The notes under the pieces: generated by a model
Told to the model about the DNA's origin: nothing
The model's database searches: none
Seen by the model: only the letters and a program-made list of their open reading frames with translations
Assembly: GCA_030054195.1 (NCBI GenBank)
Contig: JASGCJ010000009.1
Location: forward strand, 1 to 44,751
DNA length: 44,751 nucleotides
From: Minisyncoccota bacterium
GTDB taxonomy: Bacteria; Verrucomicrobiota; Verrucomicrobiia; Methylacidiphilales; Verrucolacustridaceae
Direction: 5' to 3'
Position numbers and translations under genes: made by a program
Shown here: positions 16,435 through 24,614 of the stretch, one piece after another
Numbering within the stretch: the stretch's first letter is position 1
Layout of the letters: each line of letters opens with the position of its first letter

Positions 16435-17418
16435 ATGCCTCCCGCGATTCTCGTACGTGACCTGCGCAAAACCTACCGCGTGTTCCAGAAAACCCCTGGA
16501 TTCGCGGGTGCCCTTCGTGGCCTGTTTCATCGCCGCTACCAAGAAGTCTCTGCCGTGGGAGGCGTGAGTTTCGAGATCGAGCCGGGTGAGCTTGTGGGTT
16601 TTCTGGGCCCCAACGGTGCAGGAAAAACCAGTACGCTAAAAATGTTGTCTGGCCTACTCCAACCCAGTGGTGGAACCGCTTCGGTTTTGGGTCATCTCCC
16701 ATGGCAACGGGAAGAAGCTTTTCGTCGCAAAATCTCGCTTTTGTTGGGACAGAAAAATCAGTTGGTTTGGGACCTGCCCGCACGCGAAAGTTTTGCCCTG
16801 AACCGCGCGACCTATCGCGTCGATCCCGCTCAGGCCGCCCTCACAATTGATCACCTCTCAAGCCTGCTCGAAGTACGCTCCCTCCTGGATCAACCTGTCC
16901 GCGAGCTTTCTCTTGGGGAACGCATGAAGATGGAGCTGATCGCCGCTCTTCTCCACAAACCCCAAGTCCTGTTTTTGGACGAACCCACCTTAGGACTGGA
17001 TGTTGTCTCCCAACACCGTGTTCGTGATTTTCTCCGCCATCTTGTCGCCGAGGAAAAAATCACCACCATCCTCACGAGTCACTACCTCCAAGATATTGAG
17101 AGCCTCTGCAAACGAGTTATTATTATTGATCACGGCCGCATCATTCACGATGGCTCGTGGGATCAGATCGTGCGGGACTTTTCCGACTGTAAAGAAATTG
17201 TTCTACGCTTTTCAGGCACGCCCCCCGAGCTTCAAGGGGCCGATTGGGGAGAAATCATTGCTAAAGATGCCGTCACACTTCGTCTTCGCGTTTCCTTTGC
17301 GCAAGCGACATCGATCAGTCGCCGCGCTCTCGATCTGCCCGGCCTCGAAGATATTCGAATCGAAGCTATGCCCATTGAAGATGTGATCCGAAGAGTATTT
17401 TCAGGGAAAAGAAGCTAA
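16435..17418 (+). CDS. ABC-2-type transporter ATP-binding protein without adjacent permease
   Basis: 327 residues. Walker A is GPNGAGKTS, the Q-loop LLLGQKNQ, the signature LSLGERMK, Walker B VLFLDEPTLGLD, and the switch His in LTSHYLQD. The N-terminal insert (RVFQKTPGFAGALRGLFHRRY) is typical of ATPases of the ABC-2 exporter family that pair with two DUF990-like permeases in other genomes. The C-terminal 90 residues are a DrrA-like extension. Its usual partner genes should follow immediately, but the next gene is the convergent ZIP transporter, so here the ATPase has no permease beside it. The partner may be elsewhere on the chromosome. Confidence 0.88.
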   Translation: MPPAILVRDLRKTYRVFQKTPGFAGALRGLFHRRYQEVSAVGGVSFEIEPGELVGFLGPNGAGKTSTLKMLSGLLQPSGGTASVLGHLPWQREEAFRRKISLLLGQKNQLVWDLPARESFALNRATYRVDPAQAALTIDHLSSLLEVRSLLDQPVRELSLGERMKMELIAALLHKPQVLFLDEPTLGLDVVSQHRVRDFLRHLVAEEKITTILTSHYLQDIESLCKRVIIIDHGRIIHDGSWDQIVRDFSDCKEIVLRFSGTPPELQGADWGEIIAKDAVTLRLRVSFAQATSISRRALDLPGLEDIRIEAMPIEDVIRRVFSGKRS

Positions 17419-17443
17419 GAAAAAAAGAGCGATGCTTCTGCGC

Positions 17444-18190
17444 TTAGTGCGCATGCCCATGGGCAACGGAGACAATGAGGATAAACCCCGCCAAGGCCGT
17501 CCCTAGTTTCCACCAACGTCCTTCCTTTTCCCTCAACTCGGGCACTAGCAGATCAAACCCTGCAAGATAAACAAAAGTTCCGCATGTGGCGGCTGCAAGA
17601 ATCCCATGGGCCATCTCCCAACCTTCCAAACCTACTCCTGCCGCCAACCAAGCCCCCAGTGGACTTGCCAAACTTAGAATCACAGTTGCCCCAATAATTT
17701 TCCCTGCCGAAAAGCCGTATCGACCCAAAGTCACCGCCAATGCAAATGTGTCCGTTGCTTTGTGGACAAGGATGGCAAAACCAAGAGCGTCTTGGGCCGC
17801 TCCGGAATGAACAGACCCTAAAGCCAAACCCTCCAGCACCGAATGAAAGGCGAGCATTCCGCCCAAAATATACGGCTTAGCTGGCATACCCGTTTCTCCG
17901 TGTGGATGGCATCCGTGCATTTCCGCATGGGCATGGTGCCCTTGCCGATCCAACCAAAATAAAAAGCCCCCTGTCGCCACTATCAACGCCAAACCAGGAA
18001 AGGTTCCCAGCGTTCCTAGCGCCTCTGGCCCCAGCTCAAAAAGTGCCGTAGCTATAAAGGCCCCGCCGGCAAACGTTCCTCCTAGGCATAGCCACGAAAT
18101 TTTCGCCCCTGCTGCCCTCATCGGTACCGCCGCGAGCCCCCCCGCAAGCCCTGCGACAAAAAGGAGGATCAAAAGGACGGAAGAAATCAC
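17444..18190 (-). CDS. ZIP-family divalent metal transporter
   Basis: 248 residues from a GTG at 18190, the only start that gives a normal first helix (ISSVLLILLFVAGLAGGL). The frame stays open to 18379, but that part overlaps the divergent GNAT gene, lacks membrane character, and is rejected. Eight hydrophobic segments are present. TM4 carries AFHSVLEGLALG and TM5 carries LVHKATDTFALAVTLG, the histidine/glutamate metal site of ZIPs. A His-rich cytoplasmic loop (HHAHAEMHGCHPHGE) before TM4 and a HGHAH tail are also typical. It imports zinc or a similar divalent ion. Regulation is not visible. Confidence 0.88.
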   Translation of the reverse strand: MISSVLLILLFVAGLAGGLAAVPMRAAGAKISWLCLGGTFAGGAFIATALFELGPEALGTLGTFPGLALIVATGGFLFWLDRQGHHAHAEMHGCHPHGETGMPAKPYILGGMLAFHSVLEGLALGSVHSGAAQDALGFAILVHKATDTFALAVTLGRYGFSAGKIIGATVILSLASPLGAWLAAGVGLEGWEMAHGILAAATCGTFVYLAGFDLLVPELREKEGRWWKLGTALAGFILIVSVAHGHAH

Positions 18191-18255
18191 TCGCTTGGTG
18201 TAGCTGATTTTCTCCCCGATGACGAGCGCATGGAGTTGTCTCTTCTTTTTTCCCG

Positions 18256-18954
18256 ATGGTACTATCCGGCATGGATTCTGTGCCCCAGCCGAAAGATTTT
18301 TTGATCCGCACGCTAATGGAGAAGGATTACCCCGAAATCTCGGCCATCTGCGCAAAAGTATACCCGACCGAGCGCCCATACACCGACGCTGAACTCGCCG
18401 CCCACCATCGGCTTTTTCCAGAGGGCCAATTTGTCGCGATTCATCAGCCTACAGGTGCTGTCGCCGGAGCTCACTTCACCTTAATGATTTGGCTCACTCA
18501 TTTTCATCTCGATGATCCTTGGGATACCCTCACCGCAGATGGAACATTTCTCGATCATGATCCCACAGGTCACACCCTGTACGGCGCGGATCTGTTTGTT
18601 CATCCAGCCTATCAACACCATGGCCTTGGCCGGACGCTGACTTGGGCCGCTCGAAATCTGGTCTCCTCGAAAAAACTTTGGAGAATGGTCGGAGGCAGTC
18701 GCCTGCCCGGCTATCACAAGGTTTCAACCCAAGTTTCCCCTGACGACTACATCACCAAAGTGAAGTCCGGAGAACTGACCGATCCCGTGTTGACCGCCCA
18801 CTTGCATGATGGCTGGGATGCAGTCACGGCAATCCGCGGGTACCTGCCTCACGACGTGGAAAGCGAAGGATGGGCAGCCGTTATCCAGTGGGTGAATCAG
18901 GCTTGTCCCCCGCCACCCGATTGGGCGATCTCGAAAGTCCCCCGCAAAAAATAA
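18256..18954 (+). CDS. GNAT-family N-acetyltransferase
   Basis: 232 residues; a second ATG at 18271 is possible. The fold markers are FLIRTLMEKDYPEI (strand 1), GAHFTLMIW, and the acetyl-CoA loop segment LYGADLFVHPAYQHHGLGRTL, where Q/H-HHGLGR is the P-loop-like motif A. The C-terminal half (VGGSRLPGYHK through GYLPHD) resembles a subgroup of GNATs of about 220-240 residues found singly or fused to carbon-nitrogen hydrolases. The acetyl acceptor is unknown. It is divergent from the ZIP gene, with starts 65 bp apart, and its stop lies 2 nt from the 3' end of the convergent tRNA gene. Confidence 0.82.
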   Translation: MVLSGMDSVPQPKDFLIRTLMEKDYPEISAICAKVYPTERPYTDAELAAHHRLFPEGQFVAIHQPTGAVAGAHFTLMIWLTHFHLDDPWDTLTADGTFLDHDPTGHTLYGADLFVHPAYQHHGLGRTLTWAARNLVSSKKLWRMVGGSRLPGYHKVSTQVSPDDYITKVKSGELTDPVLTAHLHDGWDAVTAIRGYLPHDVESEGWAAVIQWVNQACPPPPDWAISKVPRKK

Positions 18955-18956
18955 AG

Positions 18957-19030
18957 TGGCAGTGGAGGGATTTGAACCCCCGACCCAAGGCTTATGAGTC
19001 CCTTGCTCTACCAGGCTGAGCTACACTGCC
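18957..19030 (-). tRNA. tRNA with anticodon CAT (elongator Met or Ile2)
   Basis: On the minus strand the acceptor stem GGCAGTG/CACTGCC is perfect, the D stem is GCTC/GAGC, the T arm is GGGGG-TTCAAAT-CCCTC with one G-U pair, and the anticodon loop CTCATAA gives CAT. G1-C72 excludes the initiator tRNA. The anticodon stem AGGGA/GCCTT contains a G28-U42 wobble and an A31-G39 mismatch. The CCA end is not encoded (discriminator A followed by CTT). Whether it is Met or lysidine-modified Ile2 cannot be settled by eye. Confidence 0.9.
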
Positions 19031-19145
19031 GTAGATGCTCCGTTCTACCTCCCTTAGGCACCTTCGCCAAGCCACGACCCGCCCTGCCCTCATGACAAAA
19101 TGGGTCGGCGACCCCCCTTCCAACCGCTAACGCAGAAGGATGCAC

Positions 19146-20114
19146 ATGCGCCGATTCTTAGGGATTCTTGCTTGGCTCGGCATCATGGCCACCGTTTTCG
19201 CCGCCACCACACATACGGTTCAGAATGGAGAGACTTTTTACCAAATTGCAAAGGCTCGGGGCACCACCCCCCAAGCCCTTATGAAAGCGAATCCCTCCGT
19301 CAACCCTCAGCGTCTTCACGCAGGGGATATCCTGCAGCTCCCATCGGCCAAAACCACTCCGCCCTCACCCCCATCGCCAAAAACCGAAGCTCCCCCCCCG
19401 GTAAAACCCACCTCAACAAAACCGGAGTGGGTGAAGGTCAAAAAAGGGGACACCCTGGCCAAAATTTCTCGAGAGCAAGCGGTCTCAATCGAGGACATTC
19501 GCAAATGGAACTCCTTGAAAGGCGACACCCTTCATCCTGACGATCTCCTGCGTCTTCAACCTCCCAAAAGCACGCCTCAGAAAATCACACTTCCTCCTTC
19601 CATCCCCCTGCCCTCCCCCGCCCCACAACTCACTTTTCTGTCTCCCGTCCGCGCCCAGATCGATTCTGTACGCGATCACATGCGCGAATGGGAATACATC
19701 GTGGTTCACCATAGCGGCACCTCGGGAGGGAACGCCTCCATCTTTGATGCCTACCATAAAGAACGCGGCATGGAGAACGGGATGGCTTACCACTTTGTCA
19801 TCGGCAACGGATCCGATTCCGGCAACGGCCAAATTGAGGTCGGCAACCGCTGGCGCAGACAGATCCAAGGAGGTCACCTCGCAAGTGATAGCCTGAACGA
19901 AATCGCAATCGGAATCTGCCTCGTTGGAGATTTCACCCATCACCAACCCAGCCCTCGCCAAATCGATGCTTTGACTGAACTCGTGCTACACCTTCGCAAA
20001 ATCAGCCCCTCACCCCGCCTCAAATTCCGTCTTCATCGCGAAATCAATACCAAGCCCACCGAGTGTCCGGGAAAACTTTTCCCCTCTTCAAAAATTCACG
20101 ACGTCTTGGATTGA
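19146..20114 (+). CDS. Exported double-LysM N-acetylmuramoyl-L-alanine amidase (Amidase_2/PGRP)
   Basis: 322 residues from ATG 19146, selected because AAGGA lies five bases upstream; the ATG at 19140 is inside that site. A signal peptide (RRFLGILAWLGIMATVFAA) precedes two LysM domains, at about 23-67 (HTVQNGETFYQIAKARGTT) and 97-140 (VKKGDTLAKISREQAVS), separated by a Pro/Thr linker. The catalytic domain (about 180-322) has VVHHSGT (zinc His), MAYHFVIGNG, the second zinc His in HREIN and the zinc Cys in ECPG, the standard set for type-2 amidases and PGRPs. It cleaves MurNAc-L-Ala bonds in the cell wall or in recycled fragments. Confidence 0.92.
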   Translation: MRRFLGILAWLGIMATVFAATTHTVQNGETFYQIAKARGTTPQALMKANPSVNPQRLHAGDILQLPSAKTTPPSPPSPKTEAPPPVKPTSTKPEWVKVKKGDTLAKISREQAVSIEDIRKWNSLKGDTLHPDDLLRLQPPKSTPQKITLPPSIPLPSPAPQLTFLSPVRAQIDSVRDHMREWEYIVVHHSGTSGGNASIFDAYHKERGMENGMAYHFVIGNGSDSGNGQIEVGNRWRRQIQGGHLASDSLNEIAIGICLVGDFTHHQPSPRQIDALTELVLHLRKISPSPRLKFRLHREINTKPTECPGKLFPSSKIHDVLD

Positions 20115-20533
20115 GCCTCCCCATTCAGAGGTTGAAACCCAACCCACACCTGCCGTGTGCGTGGGCCATCAAATTCCGCAAAGTAGATCATCTGCCACGT
20201 CCCAAACCTCAGCTTTCCTTTCTCCAAAGGCCAAGCCAGATGATTCCCCACCATCGCCGCTTTCACATGCGCCGCACTATTCCCCTCCCCATGGCGATAC
20301 TCCCGACTTTCCCATGGCACAGCCTTTTCCAAGGCAACCGCCATATCCCGTCGAACATCCGGATCCGCGCCCTCCTGAATGGTGACCCCCGCCGTGGTAT
20401 GCGGAATCACCACATGCAACAACCCATCCCTCCAACCCCGCTTCGCTGCCACCTCTTCAAGGATTTGTGCTAAGGGCAGAAATTCTGTATGACTTCGTGA
20501 GTTGATGAGCACTTCTTCTAGCATCGGAGGCAT
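20096..20533 (-). CDS. yjbQ: YjbQ/UPF0047 family protein
   Basis: 145 residues from ATG 20533, or 142 from ATG 20524. The signature strings are GLLHVVIPHTTAGVTIQEGADP, YRHGEGNSAAHVKA and GTWQMIYFAEFDGPRTRQVWV, the conserved core of the family with His and Glu ligands for a metal or ligand site. The family has a reported weak thiamin-phosphate synthase activity; its true function is unsettled. Its ATG at 20533 abuts the ATG of the divergent reductase gene at 20534, with no spacer. Its 3' end overlaps the amidase stop region by 19 nt, convergent. Confidence 0.9.
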   Translation of the reverse strand: MPPMLEEVLINSRSHTEFLPLAQILEEVAAKRGWRDGLLHVVIPHTTAGVTIQEGADPDVRRDMAVALEKAVPWESREYRHGEGNSAAHVKAAMVGNHLAWPLEKGKLRFGTWQMIYFAEFDGPRTRQVWVGFQPLNGEAQSKTS

Positions 20534-21529
20534 ATGATTGTCGTAACAGGTGGAACCGGTTTTGTCGGCCAGGAAATTTGCCGTGCCCTGCGCGCTGAGG
20601 GCCTTCCCGTCCGCGCCCTCGCACGCACCCCTCCTTCGAAACTCCCTGAGGGAGTCGAATTTTTCGCCGCCGACATCACTCAACCTGACTCCCTGCGCCG
20701 CGCGTTTCACCAAGCCCAAGCAGTCATTCACACAGTTGGAATTATCCACGAATCTCAGAATCAGACTTTTGCTCGCGTTCATCAGGAGGGCACGGCTCAC
20801 GTGGTTGCCGCCGCCCGCGCCGCCGCCGTGCCTCGCATGGTTTACCTCAGCGCCCTCGGCACACGTCCCCACGCTGTATCCCAATATCACCAAACGAAGT
20901 GGGGCGCGGAGGAGATCGTGCGCAATAGCGGATTGGCCTCCACCATCTTTCGGCCCTCTCTCATCTACGGAAAAGGTGACGCCTCCACCACTCGCCTCGC
21001 CTCTCTGCTTCAGCCCCCCCTTTCTTGGTTGTCTGCAGGCCTTCTTCCCATTCCAGGCGGTAAAGAGGTCACTCTTTGCCCCGTCTCGGTGTTATCTGTC
21101 GCCGACTCCATAGTCCGATCCCTTGGCCAAGCCCAAGCCGTCGGCCAAACTTTCGATCTTTGTGGAGCCACCACAACTCTGCGCGATCTCGCTCTTGAAA
21201 TTGCCTGCGTCCTTGGCCTTCGCCCCTCTTGGGTCGAAAATTCGCCCGATGTGATTCTAGCGACTCTTCCCTGGATCTGGTCCACACGCTCAAAACCAAT
21301 TCTTTTCCCTATCCCACTTCAACTTTGCCGGTTGTTCGCTGCCGTGACCGAACGCCTTCTTCCTCGTCCCCCTTTAACCACAGATCAAATTGTGATGCTT
21401 GAGGAGGGCCAAGCGGGGGACTCCTCTCCCGCCTCCCTGCTCCTCGGCTTTAACACGCCCCCCCTTGCCCAAGGTCTGGCCTCCTATCTGGCCCCTCGCG
21501 CAGGCGGCGCGGCAGACCGAAAAATGTGA
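20534..21529 (+). CDS. Atypical SDR, NDUFA9/YfcH-like NAD(P)-binding protein
   Basis: 331 residues. The Rossmann nucleotide loop begins at once (IVVTGGTGFVGQEICRAL), with a YHQTKWGAEEIV active-site-like YxxxK and FRPSLIYGKGD after it. This matches the atypical SDR group that includes the complex I subunit NDUFA9. The C-terminal domain carries TFDLCGATTTLRDLALEIA, as in members that work on quinone or lipid intermediates. The cofactor is expected to be NADP(H); the substrate is unknown. GGAGG is present three nt before the ATG, closer than usual. It heads a six-gene plus-strand operon and overlaps the CDF gene by 4 bp (GTGA). Confidence 0.85.
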   Translation: MIVVTGGTGFVGQEICRALRAEGLPVRALARTPPSKLPEGVEFFAADITQPDSLRRAFHQAQAVIHTVGIIHESQNQTFARVHQEGTAHVVAAARAAAVPRMVYLSALGTRPHAVSQYHQTKWGAEEIVRNSGLASTIFRPSLIYGKGDASTTRLASLLQPPLSWLSAGLLPIPGGKEVTLCPVSVLSVADSIVRSLGQAQAVGQTFDLCGATTTLRDLALEIACVLGLRPSWVENSPDVILATLPWIWSTRSKPILFPIPLQLCRLFAAVTERLLPRPPLTTDQIVMLEEGQAGDSSPASLLLGFNTPPLAQGLASYLAPRAGGAADRKM

Positions 21530-22416
21530 GTGACGCAATTCGTGCTGCTCGGATTCGTCACGTCCTGCTAACTGCCCTCGTTTGCAACGTTCTTCTCGCA
21601 GGTCTTAAGTTTTGGATCGGTTGGCGGTTTGGCAGTTTGGGCGTTCTTTCCGATGCGATGCACTCCCTTCTTGATGGTGCCGCCAGCGTCATTGCCCTCA
21701 TCGGAATCACCGCTGCCGCCCGTCCTCCGGATGCCAACCACCCTTATGGGCATCGCAAATACGAAATCCTCACCACCATGATCGTGGCAGGTCTTCTCTT
21801 TCTCAGTGCATGGGAAATCTTGGGAGCTTCCATCTCGCGCTTGCTCCACCACTCTCCCGCCCCACAATTTAGCTGGCTGGGACTCTCCCTCCTCACGCTG
21901 GGAATCGTCGTAAACACTTTCTTGTCGAACTGGGAAAAGCGGGCAGGGCTTGAGGTTTCAAGCCCCCTTCTCCTCGCTGACGCGACGCATACACGCACAG
22001 ACATCTACTCTTCGCTCCTCGCCATAGCTGCGCTAGGGAGCGGGGCATTCCAAATTCCTTGGCTCGATCCTCTTTTAGCGATCGGAATCGTCATTTTCTT
22101 GGGCCGGGCAATCTACGAGATTTTCCTCGAGGGCGTAAAAGTTGTGTCCGATGCAACCCGCCTTGACCCTGCCCTGATTCGGTCCGTTGCCGAAAAGGTG
22201 GAGGGCGTTCGCGGCGCCCACGCCATCCGCTCCCACGGAATGCAAAACGATATCCACATTGATCTCCATATTCAGGTCGCCGACCAACTTACCGCACGCC
22301 AAGTCTTCGAAATAGAAAACCGCGTGAACCAAGCGTTACGGGACTCTTTTCCCGGCGTCACCCATGTCGCCCTTCGACACGAGCCCGGTGATCTTCCGAT
22401 CGAACCCGATGCCTGA
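21526..22416 (+). CDS. Cation diffusion facilitator (CDF) metal exporter
   Basis: 296 residues from a GTG overlapping the upstream stop. Six transmembrane helices are visible. The TM2 site SDAMHSLLDG and TM5 site ADATHTRTD both have the HxxxD form seen in zinc-type CDFs, and NHPYGHRKYE follows TM2 as in the family. The cytoplasmic C-terminal domain (about 215-296) contains VEGVRGAHAIRSHGM and IDLHIQV, the typical metal-binding dimer fold. It should export zinc or a related ion in exchange for protons. The serine hydrolase gene begins 8 nt before its stop. Confidence 0.92.
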   Translation: MSDAIRAARIRHVLLTALVCNVLLAGLKFWIGWRFGSLGVLSDAMHSLLDGAASVIALIGITAAARPPDANHPYGHRKYEILTTMIVAGLLFLSAWEILGASISRLLHHSPAPQFSWLGLSLLTLGIVVNTFLSNWEKRAGLEVSSPLLLADATHTRTDIYSSLLAIAALGSGAFQIPWLDPLLAIGIVIFLGRAIYEIFLEGVKVVSDATRLDPALIRSVAEKVEGVRGAHAIRSHGMQNDIHIDLHIQVADQLTARQVFEIENRVNQALRDSFPGVTHVALRHEPGDLPIEPDA

Positions 22417-23440
22417 CCTCCCGCGAACCCAACGCCATCTGGAGGAGGGTCTAAGTTCAAACCAGTGGTGTGGGTACTCCCTGACCGCTATTCACCGCGG
22501 CATCTCTCACACGCTCTATGGCGGTAAAGTGACCGCTCCTCATGCCTCCGTCTGCTGGCTATCCGCAGGCAAGCCTGTTGTCGCAGCGGGCATTCTTAAG
22601 GTTCTTGAGGAAAAACCAGAGCTTTGGGATCTCCCCCTTGCCATAACCTTTCCCGATCTGGCAGGCACGCCACTCGGAAATCTAAAATTGCTTTCTGTGC
22701 TCACGCATCAGACAGGCCTTCGGTTTCCAAACCTAGACCTGTCGGCCCCCAGAAACATCACATTGCAAGCTTTGGCTCAAACGAGCTCTGCTGACTGCCA
22801 ACTCACTCCTGAACAAGCTGCCTACGATCCCCGCGGTGGTTGGTGGCTTTTGCAACAGTGGATCGAGCATCACTCAAATCACCCATGGCGAGACTACCTC
22901 CATAAAACCATTCTCGAACCAAGTGGAGCACCCGGGATCTTTTTTGCAGAAAGAAACCGCAATGCTGAAATACCCATGGATGAGCGAAAATCCGATCAAT
23001 GGGTAGCCTCACCATTAGAGAACGAATTTGGCAATCTTTGTGGATCCTCCCTTGATCTAGCCCGCTTCTACCAAACCGTTGGATCAGGAGGAGTTAGCCC
23101 GGAAACGGGAGGGAAAGTTCTACAACCCGACTCAATCCGTAAGTTTTTGCAACCCTGGCGCACAGGAATCAAAGACATGACGTTCCTTCACATTGTGGAT
23201 TTTGGCCTTGGCCTCATTCTCGATAGCAACAAGTACGGGGCCACTACTGTCCCCTACGGCTTTGGAACAAAGTCTTCCGACAAAGCCTTCGGTCACGGTG
23301 GCGCTCGCTCCTCAATCGGTTTTGCCGATCCAGAGCATGATCTTGTTGTCGCCCTATGCCTCATTGGACAAGTGCCCGAACCCCGCCATCAGGCTCGCAT
23401 GCGAACCCTTATCGACCTTTTACGTTCCGAATTGGCCTAA
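22409..23440 (+). CDS. Beta-lactamase-like serine hydrolase
   Basis: 343 residues from ATG 22409, overlapping the CDF end by 8 bp; upstream codons to 22364 are within that gene and disfavoured. It resembles class C beta-lactamase/EstB-type hydrolases: LSAGKPVVAAGIL gives the SxxK nucleophile pair (S-A-G-K), LLSVLTHQTGL replaces the usual LLSHTSGL, and FGHGGARSSIGF is the HGG equivalent of the KTG box. The second motif, normally YxN, reads YDP in AAYDPRGGWW, so the catalytic base is altered. No signal peptide is visible, which suggests a cytoplasmic hydrolase or transferase, not a classical beta-lactamase. Its substrate is unknown. Confidence 0.8.
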   Translation: MPDLPRTQRHLEEGLSSNQWCGYSLTAIHRGISHTLYGGKVTAPHASVCWLSAGKPVVAAGILKVLEEKPELWDLPLAITFPDLAGTPLGNLKLLSVLTHQTGLRFPNLDLSAPRNITLQALAQTSSADCQLTPEQAAYDPRGGWWLLQQWIEHHSNHPWRDYLHKTILEPSGAPGIFFAERNRNAEIPMDERKSDQWVASPLENEFGNLCGSSLDLARFYQTVGSGGVSPETGGKVLQPDSIRKFLQPWRTGIKDMTFLHIVDFGLGLILDSNKYGATTVPYGFGTKSSDKAFGHGGARSSIGFADPEHDLVVALCLIGQVPEPRHQARMRTLIDLLRSELA

Positions 23441-23456
23441 GAGAACCAATCTCTTA
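23438..23456. other. Inverted repeat over the stop codon of the serine hydrolase gene
   Basis: TAAGAGA-ACCAA-TCTCTTA is a perfect 7-bp stem beginning in the TAA stop. It is AT-rich and has no T run, so termination is doubtful; it could damp readthrough into the acyltransferase gene or be chance. Confidence 0.3.
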
Positions 23457-23465
23457 ATCTTACGT

Positions 23466-24605
23466 ATGGCGAAGGGAAGAATGGCCTGGCTCGACGTCAC
23501 GAAAGGGTGGGCAATTCTCTGGGTCGTCTACTTTCACTCCTTCACCTGCTGGATCAAACCCCCCTCCCCGATCGGCTCTGATTTTATCACCGGAGTAATC
23601 CGCCCTGACACATGGACTGGACTTATTCCCTTCCTGTCGTCCATCGGTCGCTCCATTTTCATCGGTGTTTCCATGCTGGGTTTTCATGCGGTAGGTCTTT
23701 TTCTTGTAGCGAGCGGGTTTGTTCTCGCTCAATCCGCCACCCGGGCTGCCGAGAAATCCGGGGGTGTGGCTTGGGGCTCGTGGATACTTCAGCGGCTTGT
23801 CCGGCTGTATCCGATGTACTGGTTTGCCCACCTGATCTACCTCATCAGTCCATTCGAGGCCCGCCTCGAGCCTGTCGACTGGCGATTCTGGGTAAGCCTC
23901 TCGGGGCTACGGTTTCTATGGATCGACTATAACTTTTTCTATCTCAACGCGGCTTGGTGGTACTTTTGCCTCATTATTCAGCTTTTTGCCTTCTTTCCCA
24001 TCCTCATGGCGGGACTGCGAAAGTGGGGGCCAATTCCCTTCCTGGTAGTCGCGGTGGTCGCCGGATTTTTTGCCCGTGTCTACCTTCTCTATATTCACCC
24101 ATCCAGCGGGCAGTGGGTTCTGGGAGGATGCGGACTCAGTCGCCTTCCCGAATTCGCATTTGGCATGGTGTTGGGCTCTTGGTTTGCGAAACACCCAGAC
24201 TCTTTTGAAAACTGGTTGCTTCGGGGTCGCGGCTTTCTGACTGGGCTCTGCCTCTACCCTGTCGCTCTTCTAGTCTACCAACTCCCTCGAGGATACGTGG
24301 CGGTTGATTTTCTGACTGGAATCGCCTGTTTTCTTGTTGTCGCAGGAGCCTCAGGATTTTGGTCAAAAATTCCCTACTTGGGCCAGGGTCTTGCACTGGC
24401 AGGCTCTTTTTCCTACGGCATCTACTTGGTTCACCAACCCTATGCCATACACTTTGCCTCTCGCCTGAAGGATCAATCTGCGTGGATTGCAGTCCCAAGC
24501 CTTCTCCTCATTGCCACTGGGTTGGCTGTTTGGGGCGGATGCCTCGAAAAAATACTCACCCGCTGGCTGACTCCTCCGGTTGCCCCCAAATCCATCTCCC
24601 CCTAG
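23466..24605 (+). CDS. Acyltransferase 3 family membrane protein
   Basis: 379 residues from ATG 23466 (a second ATG at 23484 is close to a GGGAAG); the open frame further upstream runs through the hydrolase gene and is not used. About ten hydrophobic helices. The family start is AWLDVTKGWAILWVVYFHSF, with the catalytic-type His in TM1, and RLVRLYPMYWFAHL carries the R-x10 motif typical of the family. SFSYGIYLVHQPY near the end is a further hallmark. These integral enzymes move acyl groups (acetyl, succinyl) onto extracytoplasmic saccharides or lipids. The target is not indicated by neighbours, though the exosortase and glycosyltransferase loci imply surface polysaccharide. Confidence 0.9.
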   Translation: MAKGRMAWLDVTKGWAILWVVYFHSFTCWIKPPSPIGSDFITGVIRPDTWTGLIPFLSSIGRSIFIGVSMLGFHAVGLFLVASGFVLAQSATRAAEKSGGVAWGSWILQRLVRLYPMYWFAHLIYLISPFEARLEPVDWRFWVSLSGLRFLWIDYNFFYLNAAWWYFCLIIQLFAFFPILMAGLRKWGPIPFLVVAVVAGFFARVYLLYIHPSSGQWVLGGCGLSRLPEFAFGMVLGSWFAKHPDSFENWLLRGRGFLTGLCLYPVALLVYQLPRGYVAVDFLTGIACFLVVAGASGFWSKIPYLGQGLALAGSFSYGIYLVHQPYAIHFASRLKDQSAWIAVPSLLLIATGLAVWGGCLEKILTRWLTPPVAPKSISP

Positions 24606-24614
24606 AAAGAAACG

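Noticed and set aside
18191-18379. N-terminal extension of the ZIP transporter frame
   Set aside because: Overlaps the divergent GNAT gene, is not membrane-like, and the GTG at 18190 gives a normal first helix.
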